DNA of 45,435 nucleotides from NCBI GenBank assembly GCA_041658725.1, contig JBAZZQ010000033.1, forward strand, positions 1 through 45,435. The letters are read 5' to 3'. Positions 1 to 7,753 of the stretch are shown one piece after another. A program made the translations under genes and the position numbers. The notes below the pieces were generated by a model. The model was not told the origin of the DNA and did not search any database. It saw only the letters and a program-made list of their open reading frames with translations. Each line of letters begins with the position of its first letter. The first letter of the stretch is position 1. The stretch comes from JBAZZQ01 sp041658725 (GTDB lineage Bacteria > Planctomycetota > Phycisphaerae > JAAYCJ01).

Positions 1-24
1 CTGCATAAGGACTACGTAAAATGA
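1..24 (+). CDS. IS630-type transposase orfA, extreme 3' end (partial)
   Basis: The window opens inside a reading frame that reads LHKDYVK and stops at TGA 22-24. The ATG of the next ORF (21-23) overlaps this stop as ATGA. The start and all of the helix-turn-helix part lie outside the window. The call rests on the arrangement: many IS630-family elements have a short upstream DNA-binding ORF followed by a catalytic ORF in the -1 frame. The A-run at 18-21 could permit slippage of the ribosome from this frame into the next. Confidence 0.45.
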   Translation: MHKDYVK

Positions 25-650
25 AAACTACACCCCAAAAAAAGTCCCTACGGGCCAGCGAGCAGGACCGTCCGGACGTGCAAGAGGCTCGCGAAGTCTG
101 GCGGACGGACCAAGGGTCGTTCGATGTAGCCCGATTGGTTTTTATCGACGAATCGGCGGCCAAGACCAACATGACGCGGTTGTACGGTCGGGCCAAGGGC
201 GGGCAACGTGTGGTGGACACGGCCCCGGCCGGACATTGGTGCACGACCACGATGATCTCCTCAATACGGTCCGACGGATCGACGGCTTGCATGGTGGTGG
301 AGGGGGCCACCAGCCAGGAGGTGTTTCGGGCGTATGTGGAGCAGATTCTCTTGCCGACCCTACGGGTGGGCGATGTCGTGATCTTGGACAACCTGTCGGC
401 CCACAAAGATGCGCGGGCGATCGCCCGGATCGAGGCAATAGGGGCGAGGGTTCTATTCCTTCCCCCGTACTCGCCGGACTTCAACCCCATCGAAAAAATG
501 TGGAGTAAGATCAAAGCCATCCTCCGCCGGATCAAAGCCCGTAGCCGTGAGGCCTTGATCCAAGCCATTGCCGTTGCCTTGAATGCGGTCACCGCTCAGG
601 ATGCACAAGGATGGTTCAAATCGTGTGGATATGTGTACGATAAATGCTGA
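21..650 (+). CDS. IS630-family transposase, catalytic (orfB) part
   Basis: DDE transposase domain of the IS630/Tc1-mariner superfamily, which performs cut-and-paste transposition into TA dinucleotides. The N-terminal stretch with KSLRASEQDRPDV is the usual linker just before the catalytic core. The three acidic residues are visible in FIDES (first Asp), ILDNLSAHK (second Asp) and SPDFNPIEKMW (Glu, so a DDE rather than DDD variant). The 209-residue ORF lacks the N-terminal helix-turn-helix domain. An in-frame TAA at 6-8 shows that it cannot be extended upstream in this frame, so the protein is either made by -1 frameshifting from the preceding ORF or by ATGA-coupled reinitiation. The right end of the element probably lies near the TA at 658-659, but no left end is in the window to compare. 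It is unrelated to the flagellar genes that follow. Confidence 0.85.
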   Translation: MKTTPQKKSLRASEQDRPDVQEAREVWRTDQGSFDVARLVFIDESAAKTNMTRLYGRAKGGQRVVDTAPAGHWCTTTMISSIRSDGSTACMVVEGATSQEVFRAYVEQILLPTLRVGDVVILDNLSAHKDARAIARIEAIGARVLFLPPYSPDFNPIEKMWSKIKAILRRIKARSREALIQAIAVALNAVTAQDAQGWFKSCGYVYDKC

Positions 651-901
651 AATGCTCTAGTCGGAAGTTATGAAACCCTTTGTTGTCATCGTCGGCTGGA
701 ATGACGAGAAAACGAACGGAAGTAATTGGCCAACAAGTCTTTACGCTTGCCAGAAAATTGGGCTGACACTTTTTTTTATTTTATAGGACTTTATTGCTTG
801 ACGCAGTGCCAAAAAGATGGTAGACACTATATAAAATATATAATATCCTTTTGAAACATATTATATTTAGTGCTTTCGGGATTTCTTTTTTGGTAGTAAA
901 A
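651..901. other. AT-rich intergenic region between IS and flagellar regulatory module
   Basis: This stretch holds the presumed right end of the insertion sequence and then an AT-rich leader. There is a T8 run near 771-778 and a strongly AT-rich block at about 828-850. I see no ORF with coding character. The only candidate signal is the promoter-like sequence listed separately. Confidence 0.5.
798..837 (+). promoter_or_regulatory. Possible housekeeping promoter for the merR-like gene
   Basis: TTGACG at 798-803 matches five of six bases of a sigma-70 -35 box, and it is followed by TAGACACTATATAAAAT. The best-spaced (17 bp) -10 hexamer, TAGACA, is poor, while the better TATATA/TATAAA hexamers are spaced too far for a standard promoter. 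I therefore rate it only as a candidate for transcription of the regulatory module that starts at 902. Confidence 0.3.
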
Positions 902-1258
902 ATGACAAAAGTTATGAATAATACTGCGAATCCGATTATTCAGACAAATCAGAATGGGGCCGCATTACATGCAGAACCTGCCGATCTCTCGGCCTTGCTT
1001 TCGGAATTAGGCAGTCAGACCGTACTGCCTCCCAAACTTTATCGAATTGGCGAAGTGGTGCAATATTCGGGGTTTTCCCGTCAAACGATCCATAATTACA
1101 CCGCGATGGGATTAATCCATGAAAGCCAGTGGACCCAAACGGGACATCGGCTTTATGACACGGATGTCTTTCGTTATTTGGCATTGATCAAGCATTTAAA
1201 AGAACGGCATTCGCTGGCACAGATCAAACAAATGCTCGATCAAGTTAATGTTTCATAA
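902..1258 (+). CDS. MerR-type DNA-binding regulator, DNA-binding domain only
   Basis: A small (about 118 residue) protein whose C-terminal two thirds form a MerR winged helix-turn-helix: LYRIGEVVQYSGFSRQTIHNY is the recognition helix region and TGHRLYDTDVFRYLALIKHL is the wing plus following helix. The roughly 40 residues before it are low complexity. No effector-binding or metal-binding domain follows, so it does not look like a classical metal or drug sensor. ATG 902 or ATG 914 are both possible starts; a TTG at 851 would also be in frame but gives an unconvincing hydrophobic extension. It lies 51 bp upstream of the TPR gene on the same strand. Co-transcription with the flagellar regulatory module is likely, and a role as regulator of flagellar genes is my inference. 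Confidence 0.75.
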   Translation: MTKVMNNTANPIIQTNQNGAALHAEPADLSALLSELGSQTVLPPKLYRIGEVVQYSGFSRQTIHNYTAMGLIHESQWTQTGHRLYDTDVFRYLALIKHLKERHSLAQIKQMLDQVNVS

Positions 1259-1309
1259 TTTTAAAATTTAAAAACTGAAAAACCTGTTTTCGGGGATGGA
1301 GCCCCAACG

Positions 1310-3724
1310 ATGCGAGCCGGATGGCTTAAACTTTTTGCAAAGGAACTTGCAGACAAGTGGCAGATACCGACCTTTACTCTGGCGGTTCTGCTGGCGGCGC
1401 TGGCCGTCTACAATCTGCTGGCCTTGCATAAACGCGCCAGCACCGAAGAATGCCTTCGGCTCTGTGAGCAGTTGATCCAACAGAAAGATTACACACGGGC
1501 CGGAAACCTTGCCGCCGCACTGCTTAAAGACACATCCATCAATCCCAGCCATCAATCGCAGGTCCACTACCTTTCCGCACGGATCATTCACGACTCGGAT
1601 TTGTCTTTGGAGAAGCACAGCCCCGACCGATTAAAAGCCTTTCACCGGCATTTTAGTCTGGGGGTAAAACCACCATTGAGCATCGACGATCATTTGATGC
1701 TGGCGGATGTGAATCGCTGGGAGAATCAATATTCCTCGGCGGTGGTCCATTTGCAACTAGCCCTTGACGCCAATGCCCCCAATCGTACTTTTCTTTTAAA
1801 GCAGATTTTGGAATTACTTCCCCGCACCGGCAAAAACATTAACGACGAATACACACAAAAACTCACCGAACTTCTGGCCCGGAAAGATTTGCAGGATGAG
1901 GACCTGGTCTGGGCTTTGGATTTGAAGACCGAAAAACTTTTCAAGGAAGGCCAATTCAACCAGGCGGTCGAGCTTTTGCAAAAAACCCTTCCCCGGATCG
2001 CCGATGAAAACAACAAACTTCAGCTTCAATACAGCTTGGCTTTGGGTCAGTATTATCAGAATCAGACCGATCAGGCGGAACCTACGCTGCGTGATATCTT
2101 GAATCGTCTAACCACGCGAAACGAACTGGAAGCCAAGGTTTGCCTGCTTCTTGGAAAAATCTGCGCCAAGGACGATCGCCCGGAAGAGGCGAGTGCTTTT
2201 TTCGATCAGATCATAGAGGCCCATTCACTCACCGATTATCATCTGTCGGCACTGGTGGAAAAGGCTCAGACCGGCATCACACTACATCGATTTTCTGACG
2301 CCCAGTTACGATATCAGGAAGCCTTTACCCTTCTGGAAAGGCTGGGACCCAATAAACTCATCGATCAGGACCAGATTTTGGCTTCGATACAAAAATCAGC
2401 CGATGATCTATCCAAAAATAACGACCTCGACCATGCCCTGTCCCTGGCCCATTTACAATATCAATATCTTGACCGCGATGACGCACGGGCCAACCAGGTT
2501 CTCCTGGCGCGGATTGCGACCTGGCATAGAAAACTGGCCGAATCGCTGATTGTTCAGGCAGACAAAATTATCCTTCCCGAATTGGCCCATAAATTACGAA
2601 AACAAGCCCGCAGGAATTATGAAAACGCCGCCGAATATTTTTTGAATTTATCCCAGACCCCTGGGTTACTCGATCGAACTGCCGCACAAGTGCTGTGGCA
2701 AGCCGCCCTGTGCTACGAGAAGGCCGGGAATACCGATAAATCCAGGACCACACTGGAATCGTTCCTTAAAAATTGGCCTATGGACCCGTTTCTTCCTGAA
2801 GGATTGTTTAAGCTGGCCAAAATGTACCAGGCCCAAAATCAATTGGCCCAAGCCGAGGCATATTACCTCCGGCTGATTCGCGAATTTTCCCGCACGCCTT
2901 TCGGCCAACAGTCGCTTACCCTGCTCGCCGAATGTTACTTCTACCAGGGACCGAAATTCTACGACCGGGCGGAAAAGATTTTGCGGGATATGGTTGACGA
3001 TACATCCAATCAGGAACAATTCAAACCTGATTCCTCGGAATTCCGTAACGCGATGTTCCTGCTCGGAAAACTCTACTATTACAAGGGCGAGTACGAACCA
3101 TGCGTAGGCCGGCTGGAAGAGGCGCTGGAGCGATATCCCAATGATCGGTCCGAACCCCAGGCGCGGTTTCTGATCGCCCAGTCGTACCGCAAAATCGCCG
3201 ACGAGACGGAGGAGAAAATCGCCGAGACCGACAACAAAGAGATAAAAAACGTCTTAGTCCGAAGTCGGCAGGAGAATCTTCAACGGGCACAGGAATTATA
3301 CCGTCTGGCGATTCCGGTTTTTGAAAAAATGCCCACCCGGACCGAATTGGAAGACACCTACCTGCAATTGGCTTATGTTTACACCGCCGACAGTCTCTAT
3401 GATCTCAATCATTACGACCAGGCCATCAAAGCCTACGAACAGGTTATCGAACGATATGAAAGAACTCCTATCGCTCTGGACAGTTACTTGCAAATCGCCA
3501 ACTGCTATCAACGGCTTGGGCAGTTGGGAAAGATCAAGGCGGTTTTGGAGCGGATGAAATGGCTATTAAAGCAGATTCCCGATCAGTCACTGGCCAAGTC
3601 GGGAAAACCATTTTCACGCGAGGATTGGGAAAAGTGGATCGAGTGGAATTATCAATCCGGACTGCTGAATTCCCAGGCGCCGAATTTCCTGGCCGGCAAT
3701 CCTGGTCGGGATCCGGGAAACTAA
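1310..3724 (+). CDS. Membrane-anchored TPR-repeat protein
   Basis: An 804-residue protein with a single N-terminal hydrophobic segment (about residues 20-40, IPTFTLAVLLAALAVYNLL) followed by a long run of tetratricopeptide-like helical repeats, for example in AGNTDKSRTTLESFLKNWP, QNQLAQAEAYYLRLI and NHYDQAIKAYEQVIERY. The absence of a signal-peptidase site suggests a membrane anchor with the TPR array on one side, probably the periplasm. TPR arrays are protein-interaction scaffolds. The gene sits 4 bp from a flgN-like gene and upstream of the flagellar two-component genes, so I infer a flagellar assembly or sensory role, which is not proven by the sequence. The start at 1310 is supported by a GGAG sequence at 1298-1301 that lies in the loop of a tiny GGGG/CCCC hairpin (1292-1305). 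No enzymatic motif is visible. Confidence 0.75.
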   Translation: MRAGWLKLFAKELADKWQIPTFTLAVLLAALAVYNLLALHKRASTEECLRLCEQLIQQKDYTRAGNLAAALLKDTSINPSHQSQVHYLSARIIHDSDLSLEKHSPDRLKAFHRHFSLGVKPPLSIDDHLMLADVNRWENQYSSAVVHLQLALDANAPNRTFLLKQILELLPRTGKNINDEYTQKLTELLARKDLQDEDLVWALDLKTEKLFKEGQFNQAVELLQKTLPRIADENNKLQLQYSLALGQYYQNQTDQAEPTLRDILNRLTTRNELEAKVCLLLGKICAKDDRPEEASAFFDQIIEAHSLTDYHLSALVEKAQTGITLHRFSDAQLRYQEAFTLLERLGPNKLIDQDQILASIQKSADDLSKNNDLDHALSLAHLQYQYLDRDDARANQVLLARIATWHRKLAESLIVQADKIILPELAHKLRKQARRNYENAAEYFLNLSQTPGLLDRTAAQVLWQAALCYEKAGNTDKSRTTLESFLKNWPMDPFLPEGLFKLAKMYQAQNQLAQAEAYYLRLIREFSRTPFGQQSLTLLAECYFYQGPKFYDRAEKILRDMVDDTSNQEQFKPDSSEFRNAMFLLGKLYYYKGEYEPCVGRLEEALERYPNDRSEPQARFLIAQSYRKIADETEEKIAETDNKEIKNVLVRSRQENLQRAQELYRLAIPVFEKMPTRTELEDTYLQLAYVYTADSLYDLNHYDQAIKAYEQVIERYERTPIALDSYLQIANCYQRLGQLGKIKAVLERMKWLLKQIPDQSLAKSGKPFSREDWEKWIEWNYQSGLLNSQAPNFLAGNPGRDPGN

Positions 3725-3727
3725 AAA

Positions 3728-4219
3728 ATGGAGAAACCTGTGAAAACCTTGAATGACGCGACGACGTTTGGAAATGAAATGCTTGACCTCTTAAAGCGTC
3801 AGCACCAGTATTTTCTCGAGCTTCAACGATTGGCTCAGGAGCAGCGTGCGCTGATCAAGGCTCAGCAGAACGAAGAACTGCTTCATTTGTTGGCCAAGCG
3901 GCAGAAGATCGTCGAGGCCCTGGGACAACTCCATCGCCAATCGGCCCCCTATCGGCAAGATTGGCCCCAGATGAAAGTGTTGCTGGCCGAACCTCTGCGG
4001 AAAAATATCGGGGCATTACTGACGGAACTTCAACAGATGCTCAATTTGATCATCGAGCAGGACCAGCAGGACTGCCAGGAATTGTCGGCATCGAAACAAC
4101 TGGTGGCCTCGGAATTGTCTCAAACCAACAAGGCCCAGGCAGCAAACGCCTATTACAGCCAACCTGGCAATCAGATGAACAATAATTCTTCAGGTTCTAA
4201 TTTTCAGATTACCGGATAA
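3728..4219 (+). CDS. flgN: FlgN-like flagellar export chaperone
   Basis: A 163-residue, almost entirely alpha-helical protein rich in Leu, Gln and Glu, with the FlgN pattern of a long helical hairpin: LLKRQHQYFLELQRLAQEQ, then LLHLLAKRQKIVEALGQL. A disordered Asn/Ser/Gly-rich tail follows from about residue 140. FlgN-family proteins keep the hook-filament junction proteins FlgK and FlgL soluble and deliver them to the export gate. Family members are poorly conserved in sequence, so the call rests on length, helix pattern and position: 3 bp after the TPR gene, 6 bp before the kinase gene, and in front of the flagellar operon. FlgK and FlgL themselves are not encoded in this window. Confidence 0.6.
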   Translation: MEKPVKTLNDATTFGNEMLDLLKRQHQYFLELQRLAQEQRALIKAQQNEELLHLLAKRQKIVEALGQLHRQSAPYRQDWPQMKVLLAEPLRKNIGALLTELQQMLNLIIEQDQQDCQELSASKQLVASELSQTNKAQAANAYYSQPGNQMNNNSSGSNFQITG

Positions 4220-4225
4220 AAAACG

Positions 4226-5080
4226 ATGAATACCATGACAGGAAAATTGAACGTAACGCAAGATGACCTGGCGGGCATTCTGGAAAGTTATAGCCAGGCG
4301 GCGGAGCGACTCAAAGAGAGTCATGACGTTCTGCAGCTTGAGGTCCGCCGGCTTCGCGAGGAACTGGCCCAGAAAAATCGCCAGTTGGAACGAAGAAAAC
4401 GCCTGGCCGCGCTGGGCGAAATGGCGGCGGGTCTGGCCCATGAGATTCGTAATCCACTGGGCGGGATTCAACTCTATGCCAATCTGCTACGAAAGGATCT
4501 TACCGACCGGCCACAACTGGCCAATATCGTGGATAAAATGATCACCGGCGTGAAAATCCTCGATGCCCTCGTTACTGATGTGCTGGCCCTGACGCATACG
4601 GTTCAGCCGAAGTTCACCGCAACCGACCTGGTCCCGCTGGTCAATTCCGCGATCGAATTACTTGCCCCGCACATGCAGGAAAAACAATCGCAGGTTTTTT
4701 TCCAAGCCCCAGCCGCCCTTGCGGTCGTCTGCGATCCCAACATGCTCCAGCGGGCGATTTTAAATCTAATAAGAAATGCCATCGATGCCGCAGGAATCAG
4801 TGGACAGGTGTTCGTCGAGATTATCGAAACAAATAATCAGGCCCTTTTACAAATCACCGATACCGGACCGGGAATCGATCCGGAAATCGCCGACAAAATC
4901 TTTAATCCGTTTTTCACCACCAAGGATACGGGCACGGGCCTGGGCCTGGCGATCGTTCATCGGATTATCGAGGTCCATGAAGGAACTATTCGCGTTACCC
5001 GGGCAAAAACCGGCGGCGCCTTGTTCACCATAAAAATACCCCAACAGCCTTCAAACGCTTATTTGCAAGGGAGTGCGTAA
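4226..5080 (+). CDS. Soluble flagellar sensor histidine kinase (FlrB/FleS/FlgS-like)
   Basis: A 284-residue kinase. Residues about 20-60 form a coiled coil. The HisKA H-box is LAHEIRNPLGG with the phospho-acceptor His72. The HATPase domain shows the N-box (NLIRNAIDAA), G1 (ITDTGPGID), F-box (FNPFFTTKD) and G2 (GTGLGLAIVHRII). There is no membrane segment and no recognisable PAS domain, so the signal must be cytoplasmic. This is as in the FlgS/FlrB/FleS kinases that monitor assembly of the flagellar export apparatus and switch. It is separated by one base from the sigma-54 response regulator that it almost certainly phosphorylates. The coiled-coil N-terminus is the probable input region. Confidence 0.85.
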   Translation: MNTMTGKLNVTQDDLAGILESYSQAAERLKESHDVLQLEVRRLREELAQKNRQLERRKRLAALGEMAAGLAHEIRNPLGGIQLYANLLRKDLTDRPQLANIVDKMITGVKILDALVTDVLALTHTVQPKFTATDLVPLVNSAIELLAPHMQEKQSQVFFQAPAALAVVCDPNMLQRAILNLIRNAIDAAGISGQVFVEIIETNNQALLQITDTGPGIDPEIADKIFNPFFTTKDTGTGLGLAIVHRIIEVHEGTIRVTRAKTGGALFTIKIPQQPSNAYLQGSA

Positions 5081-5081
5081 A

Positions 5082-6446
5082 ATGACAAATATCGCTGTGG
5101 TTGACGATCAGGATTTACTCCGCGACTCGCTTTCCCAGACACTCTCGCGGGTCGGTTACAAAGTCTCATCGTTCCCCGACGCCGGCAGCGCGATCGAGAC
5201 TATCCAAAAACAATCCTTCGATCTGGTGATCAGCGATCTGAAAATGCCGGGAATTGACGGTGTACAGATGCTCCGTCAAATCCGCCAACTCGGCCACGAC
5301 GTGCCGGTCATAATGATGACCGCTTATGGAACGGTCTCTTCCGCCGTCGAGGCCATGAAACTCGGCGCCTTCGACTACATTCAAAAACCATTCGACTCCG
5401 ACGAAATCGAACTGCTCGTCAAGCGCGCCATGCAGGACCGCCATCTGCGGACCCAAAACGAAGCCCTCCACCGAACCGTCAACGACCTGGTAAAGAACCG
5501 GGAATTTGTCGGTCAGTCGCTGATTATCCGCAAAGTGCGCGACCAAATCGCCAAGATCGCCCCCAGCAACTCCACTGTCCTGATCGAGGGTGAAAGCGGA
5601 ACGGGAAAGGAAATGATCGCCCGATCCATCCACTGGGCGTCCGACCGGGCCTCCCAGCCGATGCTTTGCCTCAACTGCGCCGCGATTTCCGCCGGGTTGC
5701 TGGAAAGTGAACTCTTCGGTCATGAAAAGGGGGCATTTACGGGCGCGGATAAATTGCGAAAAGGACGTTTTGAACTCGCCGACGGTGGGACGCTGTTGCT
5801 CGATGAAATTTCAGAAATTCCCATGACCCTCCAAGCCAAGCTGCTGCGTGTTTTACAGGAAAAACAATTCGAGCGCGTCGGAAGTTGCCTGACCCGAGAC
5901 GTCAACGTCAGGATCATCGCCACCACCAATCGAAATCTCTGGCAGTGGGTCAAGCAAGGCCAATTCCGCGAAGATCTCTATTACCGGCTCAGCGTCCTGC
6001 CGATTTATATTCCCGCCCTTCACGACCGGCGGGAAGACATTGGCCTGTTGGCTCAATATTTTCTCGATCAGTCCGCGCGTAAATCCGGCCGCGAACCGGC
6101 CAAGCTCGATCCGGTAACCATTAGACTCCTGGAATCATACGCCTGGCCCGGAAACGTCCGCGAGTTGGAAAATCTCCTCGAGCGGGCATGGGTTTTATCC
6201 GGCGGTGAAAAAATCAGCCCCGATTTGATCGAACCCTGGCTCCAGAATTCCCGACCTGACGAAGCATTTTCCGCCAGACCGGGATGCCTGCTCGAAGATA
6301 TGGAACGCGAGATGATTTTAAAAACTTTGAATCAGTTCAACGGCCATCGGGCCAAGACCGCCAAGACACTTGGAATCGGGCTGCGAACCTTGGGTTTGAA
6401 ACTCAAACGCTGGCAGGAGCAGGGAAATTCGCTCTTGGCCTCGTAG
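5082..6446 (+). CDS. Sigma-54-dependent response regulator (FlrC/FleR/FlgR-like)
   Basis: 454 residues with three domains. The receiver domain (about 1-120) has acidic D8-D9, phosphoacceptor Asp52 in LVISDLKMPG, and the conserved Thr/Lys in MMTAYGT and IQKPF. The AAA+ domain has Walker A GESGTGKE, the sigma-54 contact loop GAFTGA, Walker B GTLLLDEI and an arginine-finger region. The Fis-type helix-turn-helix at the C-terminus includes RAKTAKTLGIGLRTLGLKLK. The protein remodels sigma-54 RNA polymerase to open promoters once phosphorylated. ATG 5082 is preferred over GTG 5073 because GGGAG lies upstream at proper spacing and the gene then begins one base after the kinase stop. A near-consensus sigma-54 promoter lies just downstream, before flgB, and is the obvious target. 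Confidence 0.92.
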   Translation: MTNIAVVDDQDLLRDSLSQTLSRVGYKVSSFPDAGSAIETIQKQSFDLVISDLKMPGIDGVQMLRQIRQLGHDVPVIMMTAYGTVSSAVEAMKLGAFDYIQKPFDSDEIELLVKRAMQDRHLRTQNEALHRTVNDLVKNREFVGQSLIIRKVRDQIAKIAPSNSTVLIEGESGTGKEMIARSIHWASDRASQPMLCLNCAAISAGLLESELFGHEKGAFTGADKLRKGRFELADGGTLLLDEISEIPMTLQAKLLRVLQEKQFERVGSCLTRDVNVRIIATTNRNLWQWVKQGQFREDLYYRLSVLPIYIPALHDRREDIGLLAQYFLDQSARKSGREPAKLDPVTIRLLESYAWPGNVRELENLLERAWVLSGGEKISPDLIEPWLQNSRPDEAFSARPGCLLEDMEREMILKTLNQFNGHRAKTAKTLGIGLRTLGLKLKRWQEQGNSLLAS

Positions 6447-6534
6447 CGCAAGTTTTGCGCAAAAAGCGCAATTTATACAGAAAACCGGAGTAAGCTGTTT
6501 TTTATAACCTATGACATCAAAAGAACTTACAAAC

Positions 6535-6551
6535 TGGCATACAAGTTGCAT
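6535..6551 (+). promoter_or_regulatory. Sigma-54 (-24/-12) promoter upstream of flgB
   Basis: TGGCAT-N5-TTGCAT, with GG at 6536-6537 and GC at 6548-6549 separated by exactly 10 bases, the invariant spacing of RpoN promoters (consensus TGGCAC-N5-TTGCW). It lies 48 bp upstream of the flgB ATG, in the only sizeable gap of this section (6447-6598), and directly after a gene for a sigma-54 activator. Inferred transcription start is near 6561. The activator binding site was not identified; it may lie upstream or downstream. This is likely to drive the whole flgB-fliA cluster. Confidence 0.8.
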
Positions 6552-6598
6552 ATTACATCACCGGCAGATTCCCGGTTTATCGGGACGAGGTATGAAAC

Positions 6599-6985
6599 AT
6601 GTGGTTTGAAAATGTCGTCGGCAGTGCGAATACGGCGGTCCTTGATCGGGTGATCGGTTTTACCGAAGCCCGGCACAAGGTCCTGGCCAACAATATCGCC
6701 AATATCGACACCCCCGGTTACAAAATGCAGGACTTGGAGGTCAAAAAGTTTCAGCAGGACCTTCAAAGCGCGATCGACAACCGGACGGTATCGACAAATT
6801 CACCGTCCTCGCCGACCGGTAAAACGGATTTCAATCAGTACATGTTGTTTCATGATCAGAACAATCGCAGCATCGAAAAACAAATGTCGGCCATTACGGA
6901 AAACGCTGTCTTACACAACACGGCGGTGGAACTTCTCCGCAGCCGATACACGCTGCTGGAAAAAGCGATTACATTGAAACCTTAA
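6599..6985 (+). CDS. flgB: Flagellar proximal rod protein FlgB
   Basis: 128 residues, the usual size. It carries the rod-family N-terminal motif (LANNIANIDTPGYK) and a C-terminal helix (LHNTAVELLRSRYTLLEKAI) that pairs with the N-terminal helix in the assembled rod. FlgB is exported by the flagellar type III apparatus and forms the proximal rod together with FlgC and FliE. A GAGG Shine-Dalgarno sequence (6587-6590) is well placed for ATG 6599. First gene downstream of the sigma-54 promoter, followed 17 bp later by flgC. Confidence 0.95.
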   Translation: MWFENVVGSANTAVLDRVIGFTEARHKVLANNIANIDTPGYKMQDLEVKKFQQDLQSAIDNRTVSTNSPSSPTGKTDFNQYMLFHDQNNRSIEKQMSAITENAVLHNTAVELLRSRYTLLEKAITLKP

Positions 6986-7002
6986 CGAGGACCCAATAAA
7001 AA

Positions 7003-7416
7003 ATGTTTACCTCTTTAGACATCAGTACCTCCGGATTGACCGCCCAGCGGACACGCATGGACGTCATCGCCGGAAACATCGCCAACGCGAATGTGACCGA
7101 GGACGCCCAAGGGCTTGCCAATCCATATCGCCGACGATTTACCGTCTTCCAACAGGGTTCTCAAATCGGCAAAGACCAGGGTGTGCAGGTCGCCAAGGTC
7201 GAGCAGGATCAGTCGGACTTTATCCTCAAATACGACCCCGGCCATCGCGACGCGATCAAATCCGGCCCCCAGGCGGGAAATGTCCGGTATCCGAATATTG
7301 ATATGGGTATGGAATATATCAACGCCATCGAGGCATCACGGGCCTACGAGGCGAACCTCGCTGCCTACAATTTAGGCAAAAACATGATCACCAGTTCACT
7401 TAGAATTTTAGCATAA
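7003..7416 (+). CDS. flgC: Flagellar proximal rod protein FlgC
   Basis: 137 residues. The N-terminus (LDISTSGLTAQRTRMDVIAGN) and the IANAN motif are typical of rod/hook proteins, and the C-terminal segment (YINAIEASRAYEANLAAYNLGKNMI) is the conserved flg_bbr_C helix. With FlgB it builds the proximal rod in the periplasm after export. It sits in the standard flgB-flgC-fliE order with a short gap on each side. Nothing unusual was seen. Confidence 0.95.
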   Translation: MFTSLDISTSGLTAQRTRMDVIAGNIANANVTEDAQGLANPYRRRFTVFQQGSQIGKDQGVQVAKVEQDQSDFILKYDPGHRDAIKSGPQAGNVRYPNIDMGMEYINAIEASRAYEANLAAYNLGKNMITSSLRILA

Positions 7417-7436
7417 ACATAGAGGAGCAACGATAA

Positions 7437-7751
7437 ATGGTTGACAGCACAAATTTCATTTTGCCGGGTCAAATTCAACCGACCGCTCCGGGTGGAATCC
7501 CGGCTTCCAAGACCACCGGCACCGCCGATGGAAAAGATTTTAAACAGCTTTTAATGGAAAATCTCGATCAGGTGAACCGTCTGCAGCAGGAGGCTCAAAC
7601 GGCCACCGAAAAACTCGCCACCGGGAAAACCGATAACGTCGCCGAAGTCTTTTCCGCCGTCAGAAAGGCCGATATCGCGTTTTCCCTGCTCATGCAGATC
7701 AGGAATCAACTCAGCGACGCGTACTCGGAAATTAGAAATATGAGAATTTAA
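7437..7751 (+). CDS. fliE: MS-ring/rod adaptor FliE
   Basis: 104 residues. The C-terminal half (FKQLLMENLDQVNRLQQEAQ, and VAEVFSAVRKADIAFSLLMQIRNQLSDAY) is the canonical FliE helical domain, which joins the MS ring to the rod and is the first substrate of the export gate. A GAGG ribosome-binding site stands ahead of ATG 7437. The next gene, fliF, follows after 2 bp. Confidence 0.95.
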   Translation: MVDSTNFILPGQIQPTAPGGIPASKTTGTADGKDFKQLLMENLDQVNRLQQEAQTATEKLATGKTDNVAEVFSAVRKADIAFSLLMQIRNQLSDAYSEIRNMRI

Positions 7752-7753
7752 AA

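Noticed and set aside
1200..1235. TGGCAC near 1214 as a second sigma-54 promoter
   Set aside because: It lies in the merR-like coding region and the -12 GC is absent at the required 10-base spacing.
5166..5723. A 185-residue open frame on the minus strand
   Set aside because: It is the shadow of the receiver and AAA+ parts of the sigma-54 regulator.
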